Shown piece by piece: positions 55,284-63,535 of a stretch of DNA of 64,000 nt. The stretch is taken from the NCBI RefSeq assembly GCF_008370045.1, contig NZ_VOBN01000003.1, positions 1 to 64,000 of the forward strand. Reading direction: 5' to 3'. A program made the position numbers and the translations under genes. Under the pieces are notes generated by a model. That model searched no databases, was not told where the DNA came from, and was given only the letters and a program-made list of their open reading frames with translations. Every line of letters begins with the position of its first letter. Position 1 is the first letter of the stretch. The stretch comes from Pseudomonas sp. ANT_J12 (GTDB taxonomy: Bacteria; Pseudomonadota; Gammaproteobacteria; Pseudomonadales; Pseudomonadaceae).

Positions 55284-56242
55284 TGCAGTTGACTCAAGGC
55301 GATGCGCACGGCTTTGCGCACTTCCGGGTCGCCGTCATCTTGCGCGGCTTGCAGGGCGGAAACCGCGCCTCGATCGTTCAATTCACCGAGGGCCAGCGCT
55401 GCTTCCTTGCGCAAATTACTGATGCGATGGCCTAACGTTTCGATCAGCGCGTCGAGGGCCGGGGCGTAACGCAAGCGGCCGAGGCTGCGGGTGGCGCGCA
55501 GGCGTACTTGCCAGTAATCGTCACTCAAGGCTTCGACCAATGCCGGGCCTGCATCCACGTGGCCGACCTTGCCCAGGGTGGTGGCAGCTTCTTCGCGCAC
55601 TTGCCAGGCGTGGTCCTGCAAGGCCTGGCGCAGGGCCGGCAGGACTTGAATGTCGGAGGCCAATCCGAGGGCACCGGTGGCGGCGCGGCGGACTTCGGTG
55701 TCCGGGTCGTCACTGGCCAGTCGGGCCAGGGCTGGCAAGGCGTCCAGCTGCTTGAGCCAGCCGAGTACGCCAACGGCCTCGCGGCGCACGCTGGCGTCTT
55801 GATCGTTCAACGCGTTTAAAGCAGCGCCGGCAGCCTCGGGGAATCGTAATTCGCGCAAAGCCCTGAACGCCGCCACCCGCACGCTGATATCGGCATGCCC
55901 GGTCCACGGCAAAATCACCCGGCCCGCCGCTTCGCTCTTAAGCAGGCTTAAACTCTGCGCGGCGGCGGCTTGTACGGCCGATGACGGATCGGTCAGCGCC
56001 TGGCACAGCGCCTCAACGACCGGTTCGTCCTCCCAGGCTTCCAGCAATCGCGCGGCTTCCGCGCGAACCTCTTCAGTCGGGTCTTCGGCCAGGCGATCGA
56101 CCAACCACAGCAAGCCCTCCGGCTCTTCCAGATCAGCCAGTTCAATCAGCGCAATGCGGCGCACGCCGGGATCGGCATCAGTCAGGCGCGGTTGCAGGGC
56201 GAGGATGTCGTCGTTTTCGGTTGCATCAAATAATGAGGTCAT
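55280..56242 (-). CDS. HEAT-repeat (PBS lyase-like) protein
   Basis: The 320-residue protein is made of about nine HEAT/PBS-lyase-type repeats from residue 15 to the end (DPGVRRIALIELADL, TEEVRAEAARLLEAW, DISVRVAAFRALREL, DASVRREAVGVLGWL and so on). Such solenoids bind proteins or maturing cofactors. It overlaps both neighbours by 4 bp, so it is bound to the transporter/oxidoreductase operon. The name of its partner cannot be read from sequence. Confidence 0.87.
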   Translation of the reverse strand: MTSLFDATENDDILALQPRLTDADPGVRRIALIELADLEEPEGLLWLVDRLAEDPTEEVRAEAARLLEAWEDEPVVEALCQALTDPSSAVQAAAAQSLSLLKSEAAGRVILPWTGHADISVRVAAFRALRELRFPEAAGAALNALNDQDASVRREAVGVLGWLKQLDALPALARLASDDPDTEVRRAATGALGLASDIQVLPALRQALQDHAWQVREEAATTLGKVGHVDAGPALVEALSDDYWQVRLRATRSLGRLRYAPALDALIETLGHRISNLRKEAALALGELNDRGAVSALQAAQDDGDPEVRKAVRIALSQLQ

Positions 56243-57087
56243 AGGGCAAATCGCGGCAGTTTGTTTTCTGGGGGAAGTCCGAGGGGGTTCAGGCGTGGCA
56301 GCTGCCGACCGTCCTCGTAACGCAGGAGCTCAAGGCAGTGACGCTTCAAGCGGGAAAAGTCGTGGCTGGTCACCAATTCGGTGGTGCGTGGCCGGGGGAA
56401 ATCGAGGCGCAGGTCTTCGATGATGCGACCGGGGCGCGAACTCATCACCAGCAAGCGATCGGCGAGGAACAGCGCCTCGTCGATGTCATGGGTGACGAAC
56501 ACCACGGTGGTGCGAATCCGTGTCCAGATGTCCAGCAGCAGTTCCTGCATGTTCAGTCGGGTCAGCGCATCGAGGGCGCCGAACGGTTCATCCATCAGCA
56601 ACAGCCGTGGGCGATTGATCAGCACCCGGGCGATTTCGACCCGCTGCTGCATGCCGCCGGAGAGCTGGTCCGGCCAGCGTTCGGCAAAGCCTTCCAACCC
56701 CACCAAAGCGAGGATTTCATCGGCGGCTTTGTGGCGTTCGGTCTTGCCGATGCCGCGCATTTTCAGGCCGAAGGCGACGTTGTCGCGCACAGTGCGCCAA
56801 GGGAACAGCGTGTGATGCTGGAACACCATGCCGCGCTGCGGCGACGGGCCACAGATCGGCGCGCCATCGACATTCAAGGTGCCGATGCGCGGTTGCAGAT
56901 GCCCGGCCAATGCGCCGAGCAAGGTGGATTTGCCGCAACCGGACGGCCCGAGAATGCACACAAACTGGCCCGGTTCGATCTGGCAATCCAGGCCCTGGAC
57001 CGCTTCGAACGCCGTACTGCCCTCGCCCAGGCTGATCGACAAATCACGAATATCGATGCGCCCTTCGGGGTGTTGAAAAACGCTCAT
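56239..57087 (-). CDS. TauB/SsuB-like ABC ATP-binding protein
   Basis: The 282-residue ATPase has Walker A GPSGCGKST, Q loop VFQHHTLFPW, signature LSGGMQQRVE and Walker B LLLMDEPFGALD. This is the nitrate/sulfonate/taurine importer subclass. GAGGAAAAGC lies ahead of ATG 57087. It overlaps the permease stop and the HEAT gene start. A C-terminal extension after about residue 235 is typical of this subclass. Confidence 0.92.
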   Translation of the reverse strand: MSVFQHPEGRIDIRDLSISLGEGSTAFEAVQGLDCQIEPGQFVCILGPSGCGKSTLLGALAGHLQPRIGTLNVDGAPICGPSPQRGMVFQHHTLFPWRTVRDNVAFGLKMRGIGKTERHKAADEILALVGLEGFAERWPDQLSGGMQQRVEIARVLINRPRLLLMDEPFGALDALTRLNMQELLLDIWTRIRTTVVFVTHDIDEALFLADRLLVMSSRPGRIIEDLRLDFPRPRTTELVTSHDFSRLKRHCLELLRYEDGRQLPRLNPLGLPPENKLPRFAL

Positions 57088-57860
57088 CAGGCTTTTCCTC
57101 GTGGTCGATGCCAAGGCGTGAACAGCCCGCCCAGGCGTTTGATCAGCAGGCTGCTGCCCATCCCGAGCACGCCGATCAGCAACATGCCGACGACGATGTC
57201 GGCGTAGTTCTGGATGGTGTAGGACTCCCAGGTGTAATAGCCGATGCCGAACTGACCGGAGATCATCTCGGCGGTCACCAGACAGAACCACGACGTGCCC
57301 ATGCCGATGGCCAGGCCGGTGATGATGCTCGGCGCGGCGCCGGGCAGGATCACCTCCAGCAAAATCGCGCGGCGCCCTGCCCCGAGGCTGCGGGCCGAGG
57401 CGATCAGGCGTGGGTCGACGCCTTCGACGCCGTGGATGGTGTTGAGCAGGATCGGAAACAGTGCGCCGGTGAAGGTGATGAAGACCATCGACAGTTCCGA
57501 GGACGGGAACATCAGGATGGCCAACGGGATCCACGCGACGGCGGGGATTGGTCTTAAGACTTCAAGAGGCGGCAGCAGCAAGTCTTCGGCCCATTTCGAG
57601 CGGCCGATAGCCAGGCCCAGGGCGATGCCGATGACCAGCGCCGCGAGGTAACCGGCGAAGACCCGGCTGAGGCTGGCGCTCAGGTGTTGGCCGAGTTTGC
57701 CGGAGTCGCCCAGGCCCAACGCGGCGTGGATCACCGACAGGGGCGTCGGCACATTGGCGAAGGTCACCAGGCCGAGGTTCCAGTGACCGCTCGCAGCGAG
57801 TTGCCAGAACAGCAGGCACAGCAGCAGTGAGGCGGCTCGGGGGAGCCAGCGTGAATTCAT
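57087..57860 (-). CDS. TauC/SsuC-like ABC permease
   Basis: The 257-residue permease has about six hydrophobic helices and an EAA-type loop (LIASARSLGAGRRAILLEVILPGA). It belongs to the sulfonate/nitrate/taurine importer group. A REP B element lies in the 127 bp between it and the binding-protein gene, so transcript processing could separate them. The ATG at 57860 is preceded by AGAGGTGACATAT. Confidence 0.92.
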   Translation of the reverse strand: MNSRWLPRAASLLLCLLFWQLAASGHWNLGLVTFANVPTPLSVIHAALGLGDSGKLGQHLSASLSRVFAGYLAALVIGIALGLAIGRSKWAEDLLLPPLEVLRPIPAVAWIPLAILMFPSSELSMVFITFTGALFPILLNTIHGVEGVDPRLIASARSLGAGRRAILLEVILPGAAPSIITGLAIGMGTSWFCLVTAEMISGQFGIGYYTWESYTIQNYADIVVGMLLIGVLGMGSSLLIKRLGGLFTPWHRPRGKA

Positions 57861-57871
57861 ATGTCACCTCT

Positions 57872-57983
57872 GATCGTTCCCACGCTCTGCGTGGGAATGC
57901 ATCCCGTGACGCTCTGCGTCACATACAAGAGTGGAACGCGGAGCGTCCCTGGCGGCATTCCCACGCAGAGCGTGGGAACGATC
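57872..57983. repeat. REP family B element inside an operon
   Basis: GATCGTTCCCACGCTCTGCG and CGCAGAGCGTGGGAACGATC arms with inner TGACGCTCTGCGTCA palindrome. Unlike most copies it lies between two genes of one operon. Confidence 0.92.
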
Positions 57984-57987
57984 TGAC

Positions 57988-59394
57988 TCAGCGGCTGGCC
58001 ACGGCCTGGGTGGTGGCGTCGGCAAAATCGAACACCTTGCCGCCCTGAGCCGTGGCGAATTGCTGGGCCTGGCCCTTGAGCAGGAACGCACTGAGCCGGC
58101 CCTTGGCATCGCTGGCAAACCACGCCTGATCCGCCAGTAACTTGATCCCGCTGTCACTTGCCTGGGCATACACCGCGCGGATGTTCTTGCCTTCTGCCTT
58201 CAATCCGGCCAACGCGCTGAACGCTGCTTCCGCCGAGGCGTACTGCCGGACTTTCGGCTCGCCGCGCACCCAGATTTCCGCCACGTGGCTGACATCGGTG
58301 ATGGCTTTGCCGCTGAGCGCATCCACCGCGTTGAGCGGCGTTTGCGCGTAGTTGGCCAGTTGCGCGGTGTAGTCCAGGTTCGATGCCTTGAACGCGGCGC
58401 GGATGTATTGGTCATCGATGAAGGTATTCAGGTCGAGGCCCCGATCAGCCTTCTTCAACAACTTGAGGGTATCGATGGCGGTGCCGACCGCCTGGCGATA
58501 TTCCGGTTTCCAGCTCAGGTCGCGGGTCTGCACGCCCAGCGGGCCGTGGAACAGGTAGTTGACCTCAGCGTCCACGCCCGTGACCTTGGCGATCAGCTCG
58601 CTGTACTTCTCGGGTTCCGCCGCCAGCCGTTGATTGGCTTCGATGCTCGCCCGCAGGTAGGCGACGACAATTTCCGGGTACTTCTTCGCGTAGGCCTGAT
58701 CCACCAACGCGCCATGGAAGGTCGGCGCGTTGGCCTGGGCGCCGTCATAAATCTTGCGCGCGAAACCACGGCTCGGGAACAGTTCGGCAAACGGCACGAA
58801 ATCAGCGTGGGCGTCGATCTTCCCGGCCTGCAACGCCGAGCCAGCGACTTCCGGTGGCTGGGCGATGATGTTCACGTCTCTGAGCGGGTCCCAGCCCTGG
58901 GCGGCCACGGCGCGCAGCAACATGCCGTGGGCAGTGGAGGCGAACGGCACGGAAATGGTCTTGCCCTTGAGTTCGGCCAGGGACTGCACACCGGACGCGC
59001 TCGGCACCACGATGCCGTTGCCGCTGCCCTTGATGCTGCCCGACAGCACGCTGATAAACAGGCTGTGCTTGCCGGCCGTTTCGAACGCCACACCGTTGAA
59101 CGCGCCGGGGAAATCGGCCATGGCACCGAAGTCGAGTTTGCCGGCAACCATCTCATTGGTCAGGGGCGCGCCGCTGGTGAAGTTCTTCCACTCCACCTCG
59201 TATTTGGCGTCTTTGTATTGGCCGTCGTGGGGCAGGTATTTGTCGAGCAAACCGAGTTCACGGATCAGCAGGCCGCCAGCGGCGCAGTTGATGGTGGTGT
59301 CCTGGGTGCCGATGGCGATGCGGATGGTTTCAGCCGACGCGGACAAGGTAAATGAGGCCAGTACCAGACCGGCTAATGCTGCACGCAATAACAT
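57988..59394 (-). CDS. TauA/SsuA-type periplasmic substrate-binding protein
   Basis: The 468-residue protein has a signal peptide (residues 1-21, ending ASA) and a sulfonate/nitrate-binding fold (IRIAIGTQDTTINCAAGGLLIRELGLLDKY split into two strands; LKGKTISVPFASTAHGMLLR). It is longer than the usual 320-340 residues of TauA, with an added C-terminal segment (about 330-468). Ligand unknown. GAGGGG lies 9 bases before ATG 59394. It is the first transporter gene after the ferredoxin gene. Confidence 0.9.
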   Translation of the reverse strand: MLLRAALAGLVLASFTLSASAETIRIAIGTQDTTINCAAGGLLIRELGLLDKYLPHDGQYKDAKYEVEWKNFTSGAPLTNEMVAGKLDFGAMADFPGAFNGVAFETAGKHSLFISVLSGSIKGSGNGIVVPSASGVQSLAELKGKTISVPFASTAHGMLLRAVAAQGWDPLRDVNIIAQPPEVAGSALQAGKIDAHADFVPFAELFPSRGFARKIYDGAQANAPTFHGALVDQAYAKKYPEIVVAYLRASIEANQRLAAEPEKYSELIAKVTGVDAEVNYLFHGPLGVQTRDLSWKPEYRQAVGTAIDTLKLLKKADRGLDLNTFIDDQYIRAAFKASNLDYTAQLANYAQTPLNAVDALSGKAITDVSHVAEIWVRGEPKVRQYASAEAAFSALAGLKAEGKNIRAVYAQASDSGIKLLADQAWFASDAKGRLSAFLLKGQAQQFATAQGGKVFDFADATTQAVASR

Positions 59395-59517
59395 ACGTAT
59401 TTCCCCTCGAATCATTAATTGGGTGTTCGTCTCCGCCACGATCAGGGCGCGGTGGGAAACGAGGGGTGTTCGGATCAGGCGTCCGGTGTTGCCGGATGGC
59501 TTTGACGCAAGCGGGGT

Positions 59518-59763
59518 TCAACGCAACAGATATGGAATCTCGACCTTCACCGCCCCGGTCGGGCAATCCTTTTCACAGGGCATGCAGTACCAGCATTCGT
59601 CGAACGCCATGTAGGCCTTTTGCGTGGCCGGGTTGATCGCCAGCAGGTCCATCGGGCAGACATCGACGCACACGGTGCAGCCTTTGTGGGCGATGCAAAG
59701 GTCCTCGTCGACCGTGACCGGCGCGTTGGAGCGGAAGAAGATTTCCTGGGGTTGATAGGCCAT
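59518..59763 (-). CDS. 2[4Fe-4S] ferredoxin, AprB-like
   Basis: The 81-residue protein has two cluster motifs: C23, C29, C32, C36 (CX5CX2CX3C, followed by P) and C57, C60, C63, C67 (CX2CX2CX3C, then P). The CX5C spacing of the first motif and the closeness to the AprA-like gene resemble AprB of APS reductase, though AprB is larger. It should carry electrons to or from the flavoprotein. It starts 25 bp after that gene. Confidence 0.9.
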   Translation of the reverse strand: MAYQPQEIFFRSNAPVTVDEDLCIAHKGCTVCVDVCPMDLLAINPATQKAYMAFDECWYCMPCEKDCPTGAVKVEIPYLLR

Positions 59764-59788
59764 TTCTCGGTCTCTCTTATAGTCAGGC

Positions 59789-61519
59789 TCAGGCCGCAAA
59801 CGCGCCGACCCGCAGCCGGTCGTAGGCCTGCATTTCTTCGGCATCAAGCGGGATGATGTAAGGCTCGACGGCTTTCTTGAAACTGGTCATCCGGCCGTCG
59901 TCGCCCTTCTTCAGGTGGCAATGGCAGAACCAGTCGCTGTCGTTGCGTTGCGGGTGGTCAACCCGATAGTGGTAAAGCCCCCAGCGACTTTCGGCGCGGA
60001 ACAACGAGGCGCGGGCGGCCATTTCGGCGCAGTCGCGGATCATGCTGACTTCCATGGCACGCATCAGTTCGTGGGGGTTGTGGGCCTTGATCTGATCGAG
60101 GTCGCGCTGGATATCGCTGAAGCGTTGCAGGCCGATTTGCATCTTCTTGGTCACTTTCGGCGGTTGCAGGTAGTCGTTCACGAAACGGCGCAGCTTGTAT
60201 TCGACTTGCGCGGGCGGCAGGCCGTGTTCGCGGTCCAGCGGTGCGTAGACCCTCTGCTTTTCCGTCTCGATCTGCTGGGCATCGACCGCTGAAAACTCCC
60301 GTCCGGCGACAAAATCTGCGGCGTTGGTGCCAGCAAACCAGCCATAGGTGAACGCGCCGAGCATGTAGTTATGCGGCACTGCCGCCATGTCGCCGGCCGA
60401 GTACAAACCCTTGACCGAGGTTTCAGCCCTCTCGTTGACCCACACCCCGGACGCCGAATGCCCACTGCAAAAACCGATCTCGGAGATGTGCATTTCAACC
60501 ATCTGCGTGCGGTAGTCCGTGCCGCGATTGGCGTGGAACTGGCCGCGACTCGGGCGTTCGTTGCTGTGCAGGATCTCCTCGATGTTCTGGATGGTTTCCT
60601 CGGCCAGGTGATCGAGTTTGAGGAACACCGGGCCGTTGCCGCTTTCGAGTTCCTGGTGGAACTCCCACATCATTTGGCCGCTCCAGTAGTCGCACTCGAT
60701 AAAACGCTCGCCCTTGTTATTCGCGGTGTAGCCACCCAACGGACCGGTGACGTAGGCGCAGGCCGGGCCGTTGTAATCCTTGATCAGCGGGTTGATCTGG
60801 AAGCATTCGAGGTTCGCCAGTTCGGCCCCGGCGTGATAGGCCATGGCGTAACCGTCGCCGGCGTTGGTCGGGTTTTCGTAGGTGCCCATCAGGTAGCCCG
60901 AGGACGGCAGGCCCAAACGCCCGGCGGCACCGCAGGCGAGAATCACAGCCTTGGCCTTGATCACATGGAAGTCGGCGGTGCGGCAATCGAAGCCCATCAG
61001 GCCGTTGACCGTGCCCTCTTCGTCCGTGAGCAAACGGGTGCAGACCACGCGATTGGTGATGCTGACCCGCGCGCGTTTCAACTGGCGATAGAGGACTTTC
61101 TTGATGTCGTGGCCTTCCGGCATCGGCAGCACGTAGGCGCCCATGTGGTGGACCTTTTTCACCGCGTAGTCGCCGGTTTCGTCCTTCTCGAACTTCACGC
61201 CCCAGCGGTCCAGTTGCTCGATGGTTTCGAAGCTGTGGGTCGCGTAGGCGTACACCGCCGCCTGATTGACGATGCCGTCGTTGGCGATGGTGATTTCCTT
61301 GGTGTACTGCTCCGGCGTCGAGTGGCCGGGGATGATCGCGTTGTTCAGGCCGTCCATGCCCATGCTGATCGCGCCGCTGCGCTTGACGTTCGCCTTGTCG
61401 ATCAGCAACACGCGCAAGTCGCGGTTGCGCTCCTTGGCCTTGATCGCCGCCATCGGGCCGGCGGTGCCACCGCCGATCACGACGATGTCGTATTCCTGTT
61501 CCAGAGTCGTTCGGGTCAT
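59789..61519 (-). CDS. AprA-like / fumarate-reductase-type flavoprotein
   Basis: The 576-residue protein has an N-terminal FAD-binding motif (IGGGTAGPMAAIKAKE, residues 15-30), GPLGGYTANNKGERF, a conserved SGHSASGVWVNERAET and GLYSAGDMAAVPHNYMLGAF flavin-contact region, and a C-terminal ...RWGLYHYRVDHPQRND of the APS-reductase/fumarate-reductase superfamily. The electron partner is probably the following ferredoxin. The substrate is unknown: APS, an organosulfur or another oxyanion-type compound are possible. The ATG at 61519 overlaps the GntR gene stop by 4 bp. Confidence 0.9.
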   Translation of the reverse strand: MTRTTLEQEYDIVVIGGGTAGPMAAIKAKERNRDLRVLLIDKANVKRSGAISMGMDGLNNAIIPGHSTPEQYTKEITIANDGIVNQAAVYAYATHSFETIEQLDRWGVKFEKDETGDYAVKKVHHMGAYVLPMPEGHDIKKVLYRQLKRARVSITNRVVCTRLLTDEEGTVNGLMGFDCRTADFHVIKAKAVILACGAAGRLGLPSSGYLMGTYENPTNAGDGYAMAYHAGAELANLECFQINPLIKDYNGPACAYVTGPLGGYTANNKGERFIECDYWSGQMMWEFHQELESGNGPVFLKLDHLAEETIQNIEEILHSNERPSRGQFHANRGTDYRTQMVEMHISEIGFCSGHSASGVWVNERAETSVKGLYSAGDMAAVPHNYMLGAFTYGWFAGTNAADFVAGREFSAVDAQQIETEKQRVYAPLDREHGLPPAQVEYKLRRFVNDYLQPPKVTKKMQIGLQRFSDIQRDLDQIKAHNPHELMRAMEVSMIRDCAEMAARASLFRAESRWGLYHYRVDHPQRNDSDWFCHCHLKKGDDGRMTSFKKAVEPYIIPLDAEEMQAYDRLRVGAFAA

Positions 61520-62268
61520 GCCTGATCCCCTTTTTGCCGGTCGATCCGCAAGCGGTACTGGAAGGCATCGCCACGGTAGTAAAGGTGTTCGAAGTCCACC
61601 GGAACGCCAGCGGCATCGTGGGTCAGGCGCTCGATGCGCATGATCGGCGAGCCGGGTTCGACGTTCAGGGCCTGGGTCAGGTCGCTGTCGGCCAGCACCG
61701 CGTCGATGGCCAGGTCGGCGTGGCCGAGAGCGAGGCCGCAGTCGTTTTCCAGGATCAGGAAGATGTCGCGGGTGACCAGGTCAGCCTTCTCCAACCGCTC
61801 GCCGATGGCTTTGGGCAGGTAGGTGATTTCCAGGGAGATCGGCTCGCGGTTGATCAGGCGAACCCGTTTGATCTGCGCCACGGTTTCGCCTTCAGCGACC
61901 TGTAAACGCTCGGCGACCAGTTTGTCGGCGGCGATGAATTTGAAACTGCGCAGGCGGTTGATCACCTCGTAGCCGCGACCGGTCATGGACTCGGCCAGAC
62001 CTTGCAGGGTGCTGACGTTCTGGAAAGTCTTGGGCTTGGCGACGAAAGTGCCTTTGCCGTGGATCTTGAAGATCAGGCCTTCTTTCTGCAGATCACCAAG
62101 TGCCTGGCGCACGGTGATGCGGCTGACTTTGAACAGGGCGCCGAGTTCGCTTTCGGATGGCATCTGGCTGTCTTGCGGGTATTCGCCGTCGAGGATGCGG
62201 CTGCGCAGCACGTCGCGCAGTTGGGTGTGCAAAGGCACGCTGCTGAGGGATAGAACGTTATCGGTCAT
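61516..62268 (-). CDS. GntR/UTRA (HutC-type) regulator of the AprA-like operon
   Basis: The 250-residue protein has a GntR HTH (about 10-78; MPSESELGALFKVSRITVRQ is the recognition part) and a UTRA ligand-binding domain from about residue 95. It is the first gene of the eight-gene operon, so it is probably autoregulated. The 36 bp before its start contain a set of nested palindromes. An operon metabolite is the likely ligand. The ATG at 62268 precedes TGAC and has a weak ribosome site. Confidence 0.92.
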   Translation of the reverse strand: MTDNVLSLSSVPLHTQLRDVLRSRILDGEYPQDSQMPSESELGALFKVSRITVRQALGDLQKEGLIFKIHGKGTFVAKPKTFQNVSTLQGLAESMTGRGYEVINRLRSFKFIAADKLVAERLQVAEGETVAQIKRVRLINREPISLEITYLPKAIGERLEKADLVTRDIFLILENDCGLALGHADLAIDAVLADSDLTQALNVEPGSPIMRIERLTHDAAGVPVDFEHLYYRGDAFQYRLRIDRQKGDQA

Positions 62269-62272
62269 CTGA

Positions 62273-62304
62273 GATCACTTGTTATAACGAGTCATGACGT
62301 GATC
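62273..62304. promoter_or_regulatory. Nested palindromes ahead of the GntR/UTRA gene
   Basis: GATCAC (62273-62278) and GTGATC (62299-62304) flank GTTATAAC (62281-62288) and GTCATGAC (62291-62298). This fits an operator or two overlapping operators for the adjacent HutC-type regulator, at the operon promoter. Confidence 0.6.
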
Positions 62305-62372
62305 TTAGAGAGGTCGTGCGGGGGTTGAGAAATATTGTTTATGCATAAGGTTAGAGCTGAGTGCCATCTGTC

Positions 62373-62509
62373 CTTGTGGCGAGGGAGCTTGCTCCCGCTC
62401 GGCTGCGCAGCAGTCGTAAAACCTGAGCACGCGGTATGTCTGATGGATTGGGGTTGTTGGGTTTGGGGCTGCTTCGCAGCCCAACGGGAGCAAGCTCCCT
62501 CGCCACAGG
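62373..62509. repeat. REP family C element
   Basis: CTTGTGGCGAGGGAGCTTGC and GCAAGCTCCCTCGCCACAGG arms with inner CGGCTGCGCAGCAGTCG and GGCTGCTTCGCAGCCC. It lies between the GntR/UTRA gene and the dehydrogenase gene. Confidence 0.9.
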
Positions 62510-62549
62510 AAATCAACTGCCACAAAAGCCTGCGATCTTTTGATCTTGA

Positions 62550-63518
62550 TCAGCCGCGCTTGAGAATCCGGTCCATCACCCAATCAGTCTTCAGCGCCTC
62601 TTCAGCCACCGCCGGGTGCCGCGCCTCACCCCGGATATGCGCGTTCATGCCCAGCACGTGATGCCACTGGATATGCTCGTGATGGGCAATGTCCAGGCTC
62701 AGGGTTTCATCGGCTTCGAGCACCACCGGATGCTCATCGAACACCGCAAAACTGATCCGCCCCTTACTGCCAATCACCTCGACCCGATCCTCACGCCGGT
62801 CCGCGACAAAATTCCAGCAGCCCATGCCCAGTGCCCCGCTGGCAAAGCGCCAACTGGCGCTGACCGCATCTTCCGCCGCGTACAACCCGGCCTGTTGTGC
62901 GGTAAACCCGGCGACGTCGACGATGTCGCCGAGCAGGTACTGGAACAGATCAAAGCCATGGCTGGCCAGGTCGGCAAAGTAACCGCCGCCGGCAATCACC
63001 GGGTCGGTGCGCCAGTTGTTGGTGCCGCCCAGATCCGCCGGAGAAGGGGCCTTGGTCAGGGTCCAACTCAGGTGCCGGACCTCGCCGATCCGCCCCGCCG
63101 CCAGCCATTGCCGCACCTGCTGGAAACGCGGCAACGAGCGACGGTAGTAGGAGACGAACAGGTGCAGCCCGGCATCGGCGAAGACCTTTTGCATCTCACG
63201 GCTTTGCCTGGCATTCAGCGACATCGGCTTTTCGACGCAGCAATGTTTGCCGGCGGCCGCCACCATCAGTGCGTAAGCGCGGTGACTGTCCGGTGGCGTG
63301 GCGATGTACACCGCGTCCACCTCGGGGTCGTTGATCAGCGACTGAGCATCGGTGTAGACCCGGGCGATGCCGTGGCGCGCGGCGTAGTCGGTCACCGCCT
63401 CCTGCCGTCGCCCCATCACCGCCACCAGCGCCGAACCGGGTGCCTTGTAGAAGGCCGGCCCGCTCTTGCGTTCGGTGACATTCCCACAACCAATCATGCC
63501 CCAGCGCACCACGTTCAT
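62550..63518 (-). CDS. Gfo/Idh/MocA family NAD(P)-dependent oxidoreductase
   Basis: The 322-residue protein has a Rossmann fold (MNVVRWGMIGCGNVTERKSG, residues 1-20), the VYIATPPDSHRAYALM and CCVEKPMSLNARQS segments with the catalytic Lys of EKP, and a beta-sheet domain at the C-terminus. It should oxidise or reduce a sugar or sugar-acid. AAGGAG lies 7 bases before ATG 63518. It follows the peroxidase gene by 17 bp, so the two form an operon. Substrate unknown. Confidence 0.9.
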   Translation of the reverse strand: MNVVRWGMIGCGNVTERKSGPAFYKAPGSALVAVMGRRQEAVTDYAARHGIARVYTDAQSLINDPEVDAVYIATPPDSHRAYALMVAAAGKHCCVEKPMSLNARQSREMQKVFADAGLHLFVSYYRRSLPRFQQVRQWLAAGRIGEVRHLSWTLTKAPSPADLGGTNNWRTDPVIAGGGYFADLASHGFDLFQYLLGDIVDVAGFTAQQAGLYAAEDAVSASWRFASGALGMGCWNFVADRREDRVEVIGSKGRISFAVFDEHPVVLEADETLSLDIAHHEHIQWHHVLGMNAHIRGEARHPAVAEEALKTDWVMDRILKRG

Positions 63519-63535
63519 AGTCACTCCTTGATGGT

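Noticed and set aside
57868..57985. Possible CRISPR-like repeat and other REP copies
   Set aside because: Arms are mirrored pairs scattered singly between genes; there are no evenly spaced direct repeats and no cas genes.
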